From NCBI RefSeq assembly GCF_018614955.1, contig NZ_JAGGNV010000007.1:40301-104300 (forward strand): a stretch of 64,000 nt of DNA. The letters are read 5' to 3'. The translations under genes and the position numbers were made by a program. This DNA is from Variovorax paradoxus. GTDB taxonomy: Bacteria; Pseudomonadota; Gammaproteobacteria; Burkholderiales; Burkholderiaceae_C. A model generated the notes under the pieces. It searched no databases, was not told the origin of the DNA, and saw only the letters and a list, made by a program, of their open reading frames with translations. This document shows, in pieces, positions 1 through 8,284 of this stretch (within the stretch, counting starts at the first letter, position 1; every line of letters starts with the position of its first letter).

Positions 1-2323
1 CACGTTGCCCACGATGCTGCCGCTGATGCCGCCGTTGCCCAGTTGCAGCGTGCCGGCGGTGATGGCGGTGCCACCGCTGTAGGCGTTGGCGGCTGTCAGC
101 ACGGTCGTGCCCCCGCCGATCTGGGAGACGGAACCGGTGCCCGAGATCACGCCGGCGAAGCTGACGACGTCCGAACGATTGAAGACCAGGGTGCCGTTGT
201 TGGCCACCCACGATGCTGCCGCTGCTGCCACCGTTGCCCAGTTGCAGCGTGCCGGCCGCGATCGTCGTGCCGCCCGTGAAAGTGTTGGCGCCGGTGAGAG
301 TCAGATTTCCGGCGCCTGTCTTGGCGAGGGCGCCGACGCCTCCGATGGCGCCCGTATGCGTCAAGGTACCAATCTGGGTCTCGATAGTTCCGCCCAGGGC
401 GTTGAGCGTGGTCGAGCGCGCCGTGGAGAAACCGGCCGTGCTCCTGAGCGTGCCGCCGTTGAACCTGAGCACCCCGGCCGACGCGCCCATATTGCCGTCT
501 TGCGCCACCGAGAGCGTGCCGCCATTCAGGGAAGTGCCCCCGGAGTAACTGCTGATGCCGGTCAGGATCTGGGTGCCCGCGCCGGTCTTGGTGAGCGCGA
601 CGATGGGACTGCCCGTCGTCACGAATCCCGTGGGGGCGGTCTGACGGATGGTGCCGTCGAAGGTGCCTGAACCGCCATTGATGCCGACCACCAGTGTCTC
701 GACGCCGCTGACGAAACTGTTGGCGACCGTGCCGCCTCCAGTCAACGCGTCGACCGTGATGCCCTCGCCACGCAGGTCGAACGAGGCGCCGACTCCCACA
801 TCCAGGCTCGCAAGGTTGGCGCTCCAATTCGAGGTCAGCGCGTCGTTGCCGATATAGCCGCTGCCGGACACCTTGATCTGCGTTCCTGCGGCACCGGTCA
901 CCACGCCCCCGAAACGGGTGATGGCGCCTGCGTTGGCCTGGTTGAACTCCAGGATCCCGCCACTGACGATCAGCGGGCTGTTCTTGAATTCATTGATCGC
1001 GGTGGTCCTCAAGATGAGTTGACCGGCTCCCGACTTGGTGAATGACTGATTGCGCACGCCGCCGCTGATGTCGAGGGTCAGGGCCCCGGTGGCGGCTGTG
1101 ACTTCGATGGTGGCAGGCCCGGCGTTCCAGTACAGGTCGCGTAGCGTCGAGGTCTCGCTGCCGGTACCCGTGTAGCGCAGGGTGGCGCCGTTCTGGATCG
1201 CCAGGTAGTTGGCGCCGGTGCCGGTGCCCAGCTGATTGACGGCAGACACCGACAGCATGCCGCCGCCGATGAGCAGTTGCCCCGAGAAGGTATTGGCCCG
1301 GGTGAAGGTCTGGGTGCCGGAGCCGGCCTTGTGGTAGTTGCCTCGGAAAGCGGCGTTGTCGGAAAGCACCCCGTCGAAGGTGCCGCTGCCGTTGCCCACG
1401 CCGAAGGTGAATTGGCTGTAGCCAGCACCGTTCAGTCCGGACATGATCGTGCCGGCGCCCGACAGAACGTTGACGCGCACATTGGCTTCGACGCCGTTGA
1501 ATACCGCGCCCGACGCGACGCGGAGGTCCGAGAAATTGTTCGTCCAGTTCTCGTTGGCGTTGCTGCCGCCAGTCAGGCGCCCTTGCTGGATATCGATCAG
1601 AGCGCCCGAGCCGAGCGCAAAGGTGGCCGGCAGCACCCCCCAGCTGATTGTTCCCGCGCCGGTCTTGCGCAAGGTTCCCGTGCCGCTGAAGGAGGTGGCC
1701 ACCGATGTATCGCTGGTCGTTGCGACATTGAACTCCAGCACGGCGCCGGAAGAGATGGCGTAGGAGGTCGTGGCGTTGGTGCCGCTTCGGATCACCAGCG
1801 TGCCGGCCGCCGCCGAGACCGCTCCGCTCACCGCGCCGGAGAGCGTCAGGGTCCCCGTGCCGTTCTTGGTCAGCGTGCCGCCGCCCGCGCTGAGCGGCGA
1901 GGCGATGGTCGCGTTGGCGTTGGTGGTGATGGTCCGGGCGCCCGAGAGGGTGAGGGTGCTGCCGCTCAGGGTGTAGCTGCCGCTTGCCGGCGCGTTGAAG
2001 ATCAGGCCTCCGGCGGTGATCGGCGTGGCCAGGTTCAGCACGCCTCCGGCGCCATTGTTGTTGCCGATGATCGCAACGTCGCCCGCCGCGTTGTTCCACA
2101 CCAGGTCGGTGGCGTTGTTGTTCCAGCGGGGCGTGGTGGTGTTCCAGGTCCCGCCACCATCCGTTGCCGTCGAGGTGTTTGTCGCGAGGCCTCCGGCGTC
2201 CCAGGTCAAGGAGGCCGCGCGCGCGAAAGTCGTGGACAGCGCGGCGACGAGCAAGGCAGCGTCGAAGAACACTGCGCACGAAGCACGTCGCGGAGCGCGA
2301 AAAACCGAGCAGGACTTGATCAC
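1..2323 (-). pseudogene. Autotransporter-type adhesin, N-terminal passenger part (frameshifted, runs off window)
   Basis: Seen: from a GTG at 2323 (GAGGG lies 11 nt upstream) one minus-strand frame is open for about 706 residues. It begins with a basic region, a hydrophobic stretch and an FARA-type cleavage site, as in a secretion signal. The rest is low-complexity Gly/Ser/Thr/Asn/Ala sequence made of beta-strand repeats of the form K-T-G-A-G-T-L-T-L-(T/S)-G followed by GGTTIAAGTLQL. Family knowledge: these passenger-associated transport repeats mark type V autotransporters and large surface adhesins; the beta-barrel would lie beyond position 1. Near 205 the repeat pattern jumps to another frame (VANNGTLVF... 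lies one frame over), so a 5-bp loss relative to the repeat consensus has broken the frame. Both frames stay open to the window edge, so the gene may be a pseudogene, phase-variable, or a sequencing/assembly error in a repeat. Antisense ORFs here are shadows. Confidence 0.7.
10..277. repeat. Direct repeat inside the adhesin passenger
   Basis: Bases 10-78 and 209-277 are near-identical, encoding the module G-T-L-Q-L-G-N-G-G-x-S-G-S-I-V-G on the minus strand. The offset is 199 bp, not a multiple of three; restoring the 5 bp apparently missing near 205 would give 204 bp, or 68 codons. This supports an indel between the two copies. Confidence 0.75.
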
Positions 2324-2474
2324 GGCGGCTGTCCCTCTGTTTTGGTTGGCCGCGAGTTTGCTGGCAAACCATTCGCTTGGCTAGCGAGGGCGGTGGGCGC
2401 GGGGAGGCCTTGTGCTTGTCGCTGCTACCTTTCGTTTGAAGAGAGCAAATGTCCTCCTGAGTCGATGGCCAGCG

Positions 2475-3992
2475 TCACCGCCGCGTCTTGGCGCCGAAGA
2501 TTCCCCCGAGCACCCCGCGCAAGATCTCCTTGCCGACAGTGGTCCCCATCGTTCGCACGGCCGACTTGGCCATCGTCTGCGCCAAGCCATCCCGCTTGCC
2601 GCCGCGCGGCCCCGTGGAGCCGAACAGGATCTCGTTCAGCCCACCCATCAGTCCGCCAGATTCCTCTGCGGCCGCAGTGCCAAGCTTGCCCTTGACAGCC
2701 GTCGCATCCGGCGCTGTCTCGGCCCGCTCCTTGAGCTTCTCGTAAGCCGACTCCCGGTCCACCGCCTTTTCGTACACACCGGCCACCAGCGAGTTCGATA
2801 TCAACGCCTGCCGCTGCGCTGCCGTGATCGGCCCGATCTGGCTTCCCGGCGGCAGCACATAGACGCGCTCGGTGATGCTCGGCCGCCCCTTGGCATCCAG
2901 AAAACTCACCAACGCCTCGCCCACCGCCAACTCGGTGATCGCGGTCTCGATATCCAACCCCGGCTTCTGCCGCATCGTCGTCGCCGTGGCCTTCACCGCC
3001 TTCTGGTCGCGCGGCGTGAACGCCCGCAGCGCGTGCTGCACGCGGTTGCCCAACTGCGCCAGCACGGTGTCCGGAATGTCCAGCGGGTTCTGCGTCACGA
3101 AGAACACGCCCACGCCCTTGGAGCGCACCAGCCGCACCACGAGCTCGATGCGCTCCACCAGGGCCTTGGGCGCCTCGTTGAAGAGCAGGTGGGCCTCGTC
3201 GAAGAAGAACACCAGCTTGGGCTGTTCCGGGTCGCCGATCTCGGGCAGTTGCTCGAACAGCTCCGACAGCAGCCACAACAGGAAGGTCGCGTAGAGCCGC
3301 GGCGAGTTCATCAGCTTGTCGGCGGCGAGGATGTTGATCACGCCCTTGCCGTCCGCGGTCTGCATGAAGTCCGAGATGTTGAGCATCGGCTCGCCGAAGA
3401 ACTTGTCGCCGCCCTGGCTCTCGATCGAAAGCAGGCCGCGCTGGATCGCGCCGACGCTGGCCGCGCTGACGTTGCCGTACTCGGTGGTGAACTGGCTCGC
3501 GTTCTCGCCCACGTGCTGCAGCATCGCGCGCAGATCCTTCAGGTCGAGCAGCAAAAGGCCGTTGTCGTCGGCGATCTTGAACACCAGGTTCAGCACGCCG
3601 GCCTGGGTCTCGTTGAGGTTGAGCATGCGGCCCAGCAGCAGCGGGCCCATGTCGGAGACGGTGGCGCGCACCGGGTGGCCCTGTTCGCCGAACACGTCCC
3701 ACAGCGTGACGGGGCAGGCGAGGGGTGCGGGCAGCTCGATGCCGCGTTCCTTGAGCGTGGCGGCCATTTTCTCGCCGATGCTGCCTTTCTGGCTGGCGCC
3801 GGTCAGGTCGCCCTTGACGTCGGCCATGAAGACCGGCACGCCGATGTTCGAGAGCTGCTCGGCAATGGTCTGCAAGGTGACGGTCTTGCCGGTGCCTGTG
3901 GCGCCGGTGATCAGGCCGTGGCGGTTGGTCAGGCCCGGCAGCAGGGCGCATTCGATGGTGTCGTGGCGGGCAATCAGAAGGGGGTCGGCCAT
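2475..3992 (-). CDS. HerA-like ATPase, DUF853/YjgR family
   Basis: A 505-residue P-loop ATPase. Visible motifs are a Walker A GATGTGKT at residues 30-37 and a Walker B FFFDEAH at 262-268. The early [12 protein letters not shown] segment is typical of the YjgR/DUF853 branch of HerA-FtsK-type ATPases. Family members are cytoplasmic and DNA-translocase-like by fold, but their physiological role is not settled. Length and the C-terminal basic tail ([10 protein letters not shown]) match the family. It is transcribed away from the acyl carrier protein gene at 4104 and has no obvious functional partner in the window. Start ATG at 3992 is the first in frame and begins the conserved MADPLLIAR sequence. 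Family identification is confident; function is not. Confidence 0.88.
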   Translation of the reverse strand: MADPLLIARHDTIECALLPGLTNRHGLITGATGTGKTVTLQTIAEQLSNIGVPVFMADVKGDLTGASQKGSIGEKMAATLKERGIELPAPLACPVTLWDVFGEQGHPVRATVSDMGPLLLGRMLNLNETQAGVLNLVFKIADDNGLLLLDLKDLRAMLQHVGENASQFTTEYGNVSAASVGAIQRGLLSIESQGGDKFFGEPMLNISDFMQTADGKGVINILAADKLMNSPRLYATFLLWLLSELFEQLPEIGDPEQPKLVFFFDEAHLLFNEAPKALVERIELVVRLVRSKGVGVFFVTQNPLDIPDTVLAQLGNRVQHALRAFTPRDQKAVKATATTMRQKPGLDIETAITELAVGEALVSFLDAKGRPSITERVYVLPPGSQIGPITAAQRQALISNSLVAGVYEKAVDRESAYEKLKERAETAPDATAVKGKLGTAAAEESGGLMGGLNEILFGSTGPRGGKRDGLAQTMAKSAVRTMGTTVGKEILRGVLGGIFGAKTRR

Positions 3993-4029
3993 GGGTGCTC
4001 CCGGTCAAGTGGTACGGTGTGCAGTCTAG

Positions 4030-4058
4030 CGAAGCGGCTCGGGGCGGCCTCCTATAAT
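4030..4058 (+). promoter_or_regulatory. Putative promoter of the aryl-polyene-like operon
   Basis: A perfect TATAAT lies at 4053-4058, about 46 bp before the TTG start of the acyl carrier protein gene. The expected -35 position, near 4030-4035, is a poor match. The divergent ATPase gene starts at 3992, so this is the only intergenic space that can drive the ten-gene plus-strand operon. Confidence 0.5.
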
Positions 4059-4103
4059 TCGCACCCCGTGCGATAGTTCATTCATAAGTTCTCGGAGTTT
4101 GAT

Positions 4104-4412
4104 TTGTCATCGACCCAGCCCCCTATTTCCGCCGTCGGCGATGCGCCCGAACAGTCAGCCCTCGAGAACGAGCTGGCCGTGCTTCTGGTAGAGTCGCTCA
4201 ATCTCGAGATCGCACCCTCCGAGATCGTGCCCACGGCGCCGCTGTACGGGGAGGGCCTGGGGCTCGATTCGATCGACATCCTCGAAGTCGCGCTCGAAGT
4301 CTCGCGCAAGTACGGCTTCCAGCTGCGCTCCGACGACGAGCGCAATCAGCAAATCTTCCAGTCGCTGCGCAGTCTTGCGGCCCACGTCGCGCAGAATCGC
4401 GGCGACTCCTGA
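4104..4412 (+). CDS. Acyl carrier protein of an aryl-polyene-like pathway
   Basis: A 102-residue acyl carrier protein. The phosphopantetheine attachment motif GLGLDSIDILE is clear, with Ser56 as the modified residue. It follows an acidic helix I (ENELAVLLVESLNLEI), as in pigment/aryl-polyene carrier proteins (ApeE/XanC type). It would hold the growing chain for the reductase and dehydratases downstream. The start is TTG at 4104, chosen because CGGAG lies 7 nt upstream; the next in-frame ATG (about 4140) would remove part of the N-terminus but leave the fold. The next gene begins 4 nt after the stop, so it leads a coupled operon. Only one carrier protein is present, whereas described aryl-polyene clusters often have two. 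Confidence 0.9.
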   Translation: MSSTQPPISAVGDAPEQSALENELAVLLVESLNLEIAPSEIVPTAPLYGEGLGLDSIDILEVALEVSRKYGFQLRSDDERNQQIFQSLRSLAAHVAQNRGDS

Positions 4413-4415
4413 TCC

Positions 4416-5054
4416 ATGTCTCGATGGCGCATGGCGCTCCTGCTGCTCGCGGGGGTGGCCTATGCCGGCATTTCCCATTGGATGATGCTGTTCCACGCCG
4501 CCGAGCCCTGGGCGGTGGGGGTGCTGCTCGCACCGCTGTGGCTGGCGGCGCTGGGCCTGGCCGGTAGCCGCTTCGGCGCCTGGGGCCTCACGGTGGCCGG
4601 CGCGGCCGGTGTGATCGGCTTCGCGCTGGTGCTGCGCGGCGAGGCGGGGGACCCCAATCGGCTCTATGTGTTCCAGCATGCGGGCATCAACGCCTTGCTG
4701 TGCGGATGGTTCGGCAGCACGCTGCGCGGCGACCGCCTGTCGCTGATCGGCCAGTTCGCCGCGCGCATCCACCCGCTGTCGCCGGCCATGCGCGCCTACA
4801 CCGCGCGCGTGACCTGTGTCTGGACCGGCTACTTCGCGCTCATGACCGTGGCCTCGATCGCGGTGTACGCGACCCTGTCCTTCGCCGCCTGGTCGGTGCT
4901 GGCCAATCTGCTCACCCCGGTGATGGTGGCGGGTCTGTTCGTGGGCGAGTACCTTCTGCGCTACCGGCTGCATCCCGAATTCGAGCGCACCCGCCTGATC
5001 GATACCGTGCGCGCCTTCTACAACGCGCCGGTCGACACCCACACCCGGCGATGA
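4416..5054 (+). CDS. Integral membrane protein of aryl-polyene clusters (COG4648-like)
   Basis: A 212-residue protein with several hydrophobic segments: N-terminal MALLLLAGVAYAG, GVLLAPLWLAALGLAG, LTVAGAAGVIGFALVL, a central YFALMTVASIAVYATL and a later VLANLLTPVMVAGLFVG. It resembles the uncharacterised membrane proteins that accompany ACP and AMP-ligase genes in aryl-polyene and xanthomonadin loci; no catalytic motif is visible. The 3' end overlaps the next start (ATGA at 5051-5054), so translation is likely coupled. A role at the inner membrane in organising or moving lipid-linked intermediates is inference from context only. Confidence 0.75.
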   Translation: MSRWRMALLLLAGVAYAGISHWMMLFHAAEPWAVGVLLAPLWLAALGLAGSRFGAWGLTVAGAAGVIGFALVLRGEAGDPNRLYVFQHAGINALLCGWFGSTLRGDRLSLIGQFAARIHPLSPAMRAYTARVTCVWTGYFALMTVASIAVYATLSFAAWSVLANLLTPVMVAGLFVGEYLLRYRLHPEFERTRLIDTVRAFYNAPVDTHTRR

Positions 5055-6739
5055 ATCCGATTCCGCTTCTTTGCGATCGCGACCTCGATGCGCCGCTGGC
5101 TTGGCGTCACGGCGTGCCGGTGAGCGCGCGCCAGTTCCTGGCCGACGTCGCGCGCTTTGCGCCCGAGCTCGAGGCCGGCGGACCGGTGATCAATCTCTGC
5201 GTCGACCGCTATGCCTTCGCGGTCAGCCTGGCGGCCGCGCTGGTGCGCGGCGAGACCAGCCTGCTGCCGCCCGATGCGCGGCCCGACACGTTGGCTCGCC
5301 TGGTCGAGGCCGGCGGCCATACCTTTGCCATCGTCGATGCGGAACAGGCCGAGACGCCGGGCCTTCCGCGCATCCTGATCGAGCACCGGGCTCCCGTTGC
5401 CGACGCGGGCGAGCAGCCGGTGCCCGAGATCGCGAGCGACCTGCATGCGGTCAGCCTGCTGACCTCCGGCTCGACCGGCACGCCGCAGCCGCATGCCAAG
5501 TCGTGGCAGACGCTGGTGGGCGACGTGGCGGCGGCGGTCGGCCGCTTGTCCGGCCTGCTCGGTCGCTCTTCACTGTCCGGCCTCACGCTGGTCGCGACGG
5601 TGCCGGTGCAGCACAGCTACGGCCTCGAATCGTCGGTGCTGCTGGCGATGCTGGGCGGCGCCGCCTTCTGCAGCGGCCGGCCCTTCTTTCCGGCCGATGT
5701 CGCGGCGGCGCTGGCGTCGGTGCCACAACCGCGCGCGCTGGTGACCACGCCTTTCCACCTCAAGACCTTGCTGCTCTCCGGCGTGGCGCTGCCGCCGGTG
5801 GACCTGATCCTCTCGGCCACCGCGCCGCTCTCGCCGCAGCTGGCGGCGCAGGCGGAGCAGGCCACGGGCGGCATGCTGATCGAGATCTACGGCAGCACCG
5901 AGTCGGGCCAAGTCGCGACGCGACGGCCCACGCAGAGCGAGATCTGGGAGACCTTCGGCCAGATCCGCGTGCATGCCGAGCACGACGCGGAGGGCGGCGA
6001 GCGCTTCATCTTCGAAGGCGATTTCATTCCCGAGCCGACGCCGCTAGCCGACGTGCTGGAGCTGGTCGACGAGCGCCGTTTCCGCCTGCTGGGCCGCGCC
6101 AACGACCTGATCCACGTGGCAGGCCGGCGCAGCTCGCTGGGCTACCTCAACCACCATCTCAACAGCATCCCGGGCGTCGTCGACGGCGCCTTCTGGCTGC
6201 CCGACGATGTGACCGATGGCGTGGTGCGGCCGATCGCCTTCGTGGTGGCGCCGGCGCTCGATGCGCACGCGATCATCGCGGCGCTGCGCGAGCGGCTGGA
6301 AGCGGTGTTCGTGCCGCGCCGCGTGGTGCACGTCACGGCCTTTCCGCGGGAAGGCACGGGCAAGCTCACGGCCCGGGCGCTGCGCGAGTTCGCGCTGGCG
6401 CAGCTCGCCTCGGACGGCACGCCGGTGCAGCTCACTCACGAGGTGCCGGCGGACCATCCGGCCTTCGCGGGTCACTTTCCGGGTCAGCCCTTGCTGCCGG
6501 GCGCGCTGCTGCTGTCGGAGGTGCTCGAAGCCGTGCAGGGCGTGCCCGCGCTGGCGGCGCGGCTCGGTGCGCAGCCGACGCTGGCGGCCGCCAAGTTCCT
6601 CGCGCCGGTGCGCCCGGGCAGCACACTGGTGATCGATCTGATTCCCGAAGCCGGCGCCTCGCGCGGGCTGCGCTTCGAGGTGCGCTCTTCCGGCGTGCTG
6701 GCCGCGAGCGGGCGCTGGACACCGGGCAGCGCCGCATGA
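5051..6739 (+). CDS. AMP-ligase fused to a hot-dog dehydratase (aryl starter activation)
   Basis: 562 residues with two domains. Residues about 1-455 form an adenylate-forming ligase: ATP-loop motif SGSTGTPQPHAK (139-150), EIYGSTESG near 278, and catalytic Lys438 in GTGKLTAR. From about 457 a FabA/FabZ-type hot-dog domain follows, with motif HPAFAGHFPGQPLLPG containing the usual His and the GHFP turn. Family knowledge: the ligase activates an aryl acid for loading onto carrier protein (XanA2/ApeH-like), and the dehydratase removes water from beta-hydroxyacyl-ACP (ApeI-like). In many clusters these are separate genes; here they are one polypeptide with no stop or frameshift. ATG at 5051 is chosen because it overlaps the preceding stop and begins the conserved region; upstream in-frame ATGs lie inside the previous gene. 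A 3-hydroxybenzoate substrate is inferred from the chorismatase at 15014. Confidence 0.88.
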   Translation: MNPIPLLCDRDLDAPLAWRHGVPVSARQFLADVARFAPELEAGGPVINLCVDRYAFAVSLAAALVRGETSLLPPDARPDTLARLVEAGGHTFAIVDAEQAETPGLPRILIEHRAPVADAGEQPVPEIASDLHAVSLLTSGSTGTPQPHAKSWQTLVGDVAAAVGRLSGLLGRSSLSGLTLVATVPVQHSYGLESSVLLAMLGGAAFCSGRPFFPADVAAALASVPQPRALVTTPFHLKTLLLSGVALPPVDLILSATAPLSPQLAAQAEQATGGMLIEIYGSTESGQVATRRPTQSEIWETFGQIRVHAEHDAEGGERFIFEGDFIPEPTPLADVLELVDERRFRLLGRANDLIHVAGRRSSLGYLNHHLNSIPGVVDGAFWLPDDVTDGVVRPIAFVVAPALDAHAIIAALRERLEAVFVPRRVVHVTAFPREGTGKLTARALREFALAQLASDGTPVQLTHEVPADHPAFAGHFPGQPLLPGALLLSEVLEAVQGVPALAARLGAQPTLAAAKFLAPVRPGSTLVIDLIPEAGASRGLRFEVRSSGVLAASGRWTPGSAA

Positions 6740-7710
6740 GCAGCATCCCCCCCGAGGCCGGCGACGCGAAGCCGCGCCAGGCCGACTGGTCGCGCATGCC
6801 CGAGCGCAGCAACATGCTGGCATTGCGCGTGATCTGCTGGATCGCCATCACCTGCGGGCGCCCGCTGACGCGCCTCATCCTGCACCCGATCTGCCTCTAC
6901 TTCCTGCTGTTTTCGCCGGCGCAGCGGCGCCACATCAAGCGCTACCTGTTCCGGGCCATCGGTCCGCGCGCCGGCTGGTCCGACGGCTACAAGCTGCTCC
7001 ATGCCTTCGCCTCGACGGTGCTCGATCGCATCTATTTCCTGCGCGGCCGCATGGACCTGTTCGACATCCGGGTCTACGGCAACCTGCCGGTCGAAGCCGA
7101 AGCGCACGCGGGGCGGGGCGCCTTCCTGCTCGGGGCGCACATTGGCAGCTTCGAGGCCGTGGGCGCCTGCAAGCACCAGAGCGAAAACCCCGAAGACCTG
7201 CGGCTCGCGATGTTGATGTACCAAGACAACGCACAGCAGATCACCGCGGTGCTCGACGCGATCAGCCAGCCCGGGCTGCGGCCGCACATCATCGCCCTGG
7301 GTCGGCCGCATTCGATGCTCGCGCTGCGCGACTGGCTCGACGGCGGCGGCCTCGCGGGCCTCTTGGCCGATCGCACGCTGCCGGGCCCGGAGGAGGGCGG
7401 CCAGCAACGCGGCAACAGCATCGAGCTGCCTTTTCTCGGGCAGCCGGCGCTTATCAATGACGGGCCGTTCCGGCTGGCGGCGCTGCTGCGCCGCAAGGTG
7501 TATTTCATGGCGGGGCTCTATGCCGGAGGGGCGCGCTACGATGTCCGCTTCGAGCCGCTGGCCGACTTCAGCGAGCGCATATCCGACCCCGCGGAGCGGG
7601 AACGCCGCATCCGCGCCGCGCTCGAAACCTATGTGGCACGGCTCGAGGCCTTGTGCCGTGCCTATCCCTACAACTGGTTCAATTTTCATGACTTCTGGCT
7701 CGAAGATTAG
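6736..7710 (+). CDS. LpxL-like acyltransferase (COG4261)
   Basis: A 324-residue protein of the lysophospholipid/lipid A acyltransferase superfamily. The catalytic H-x4-D/E motif appears as GAHIGSFEA with His135 and Glu140. N-terminal hydrophobic segments (ICWIAITCG, LHPICLYFLLF) suggest membrane association. Such acyltransferases are constant members of aryl-polyene and flexirubin-type clusters, where they are thought to move the polyene or a fatty acyl chain onto a lipid anchor. The start ATG at 6736 overlaps the ligase stop (ATGA). The C-terminal end (NWFNFHDFWLED) is typical of the family. Substrate assignment is inference. Confidence 0.85.
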   Translation: MSSIPPEAGDAKPRQADWSRMPERSNMLALRVICWIAITCGRPLTRLILHPICLYFLLFSPAQRRHIKRYLFRAIGPRAGWSDGYKLLHAFASTVLDRIYFLRGRMDLFDIRVYGNLPVEAEAHAGRGAFLLGAHIGSFEAVGACKHQSENPEDLRLAMLMYQDNAQQITAVLDAISQPGLRPHIIALGRPHSMLALRDWLDGGGLAGLLADRTLPGPEEGGQQRGNSIELPFLGQPALINDGPFRLAALLRRKVYFMAGLYAGGARYDVRFEPLADFSERISDPAERERRIRAALETYVARLEALCRAYPYNWFNFHDFWLED

Positions 7711-8284
7711 GCTTGAGCGCTGGTGCAGGGGGCTCGTGGCGGTGCTGGCTTTCTCCGCATCGTCCGCATGGGCCCTCGACCTTCCTGAACTGATGGGCCT
7801 GCTCGGCAAGCAGAAGAGCGGCGAGGCACGCTTCACCGAGCAGCGCTTCGTGCGCGGCCTCGAAGGCCCGCTGGACGCGAGCGGCACGCTGAGTTTCCAG
7901 GCGCCTGACAAGATGACGCGCCGCACGCTCACACCGCGCCCCGAGACAATGGTGGTCGACGGCAACACGCTGACCCTGTCGCGCGGCGGCCGCACGCGCA
8001 CCATGACGCTCGACAGCATGCCCGAGCTGCTCGGCATGGTCGAAGCCATGCGCGGCACCTTGAACGGCAACACCCAAAGCCTCGCGCGCTACTTCCGCAC
8101 CTCGGTCTCCGGCACGCCCGACAAGTGGACGCTGGACCTCGTGCCCATCGACGAGAAGCTCGCGGCCCAGGTGCGCACGCTGCGCCTGAGCGGGCGCGCG
8201 GGCGAAGTGCTCGGCATCGAGATGGAGTTCATCGGCGGCGATCGCTCGGTGATGAGCATCACCCCCACGCGCAGCGCGCCGTGA
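7688..8284 (+). CDS. LolA-like outer-membrane lipoprotein carrier protein
   Basis: 198 residues, starting at ATG 7688, which overlaps the preceding gene by 23 nt. This start gives a good signal peptide (basic RLERW, then LVAVLAFSASSAWA) before the mature LDLPELM. The mature part has the LolA-type pattern FTEQRFVRGLEGPLDASGTL and later periplasmic beta-strand sequence. In aryl-polyene clusters such a LolA-like protein is paired with an MMPL exporter, which follows immediately here with a GTGA overlap at 8281-8284. The expected role is ferrying a hydrophobic product across the periplasm. The longer upstream ATG reading is a shadow of the acyltransferase gene. Confidence 0.85.
   Translation: MTSGSKIRLERWCRGLVAVLAFSASSAWALDLPELMGLLGKQKSGEARFTEQRFVRGLEGPLDASGTLSFQAPDKMTRRTLTPRPETMVVDGNTLTLSRGGRTRTMTLDSMPELLGMVEAMRGTLNGNTQSLARYFRTSVSGTPDKWTLDLVPIDEKLAAQVRTLRLSGRAGEVLGIEMEFIGGDRSVMSITPTRSAP

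Noticed and set aside
990-2372. A 460-residue minus-strand reading starting at ATG 2372
   Set aside because: It is in a different frame from the adhesin passenger and has no repeat pattern or signal peptide; the GTG-started frame at 2323 explains the region.
2412-4076. A 554-residue plus-strand reading over the DUF853 ATPase
   Set aside because: It mirrors the minus-strand gene and shows only low-complexity His/Gln/Ala sequence typical of GC-rich antisense frames.
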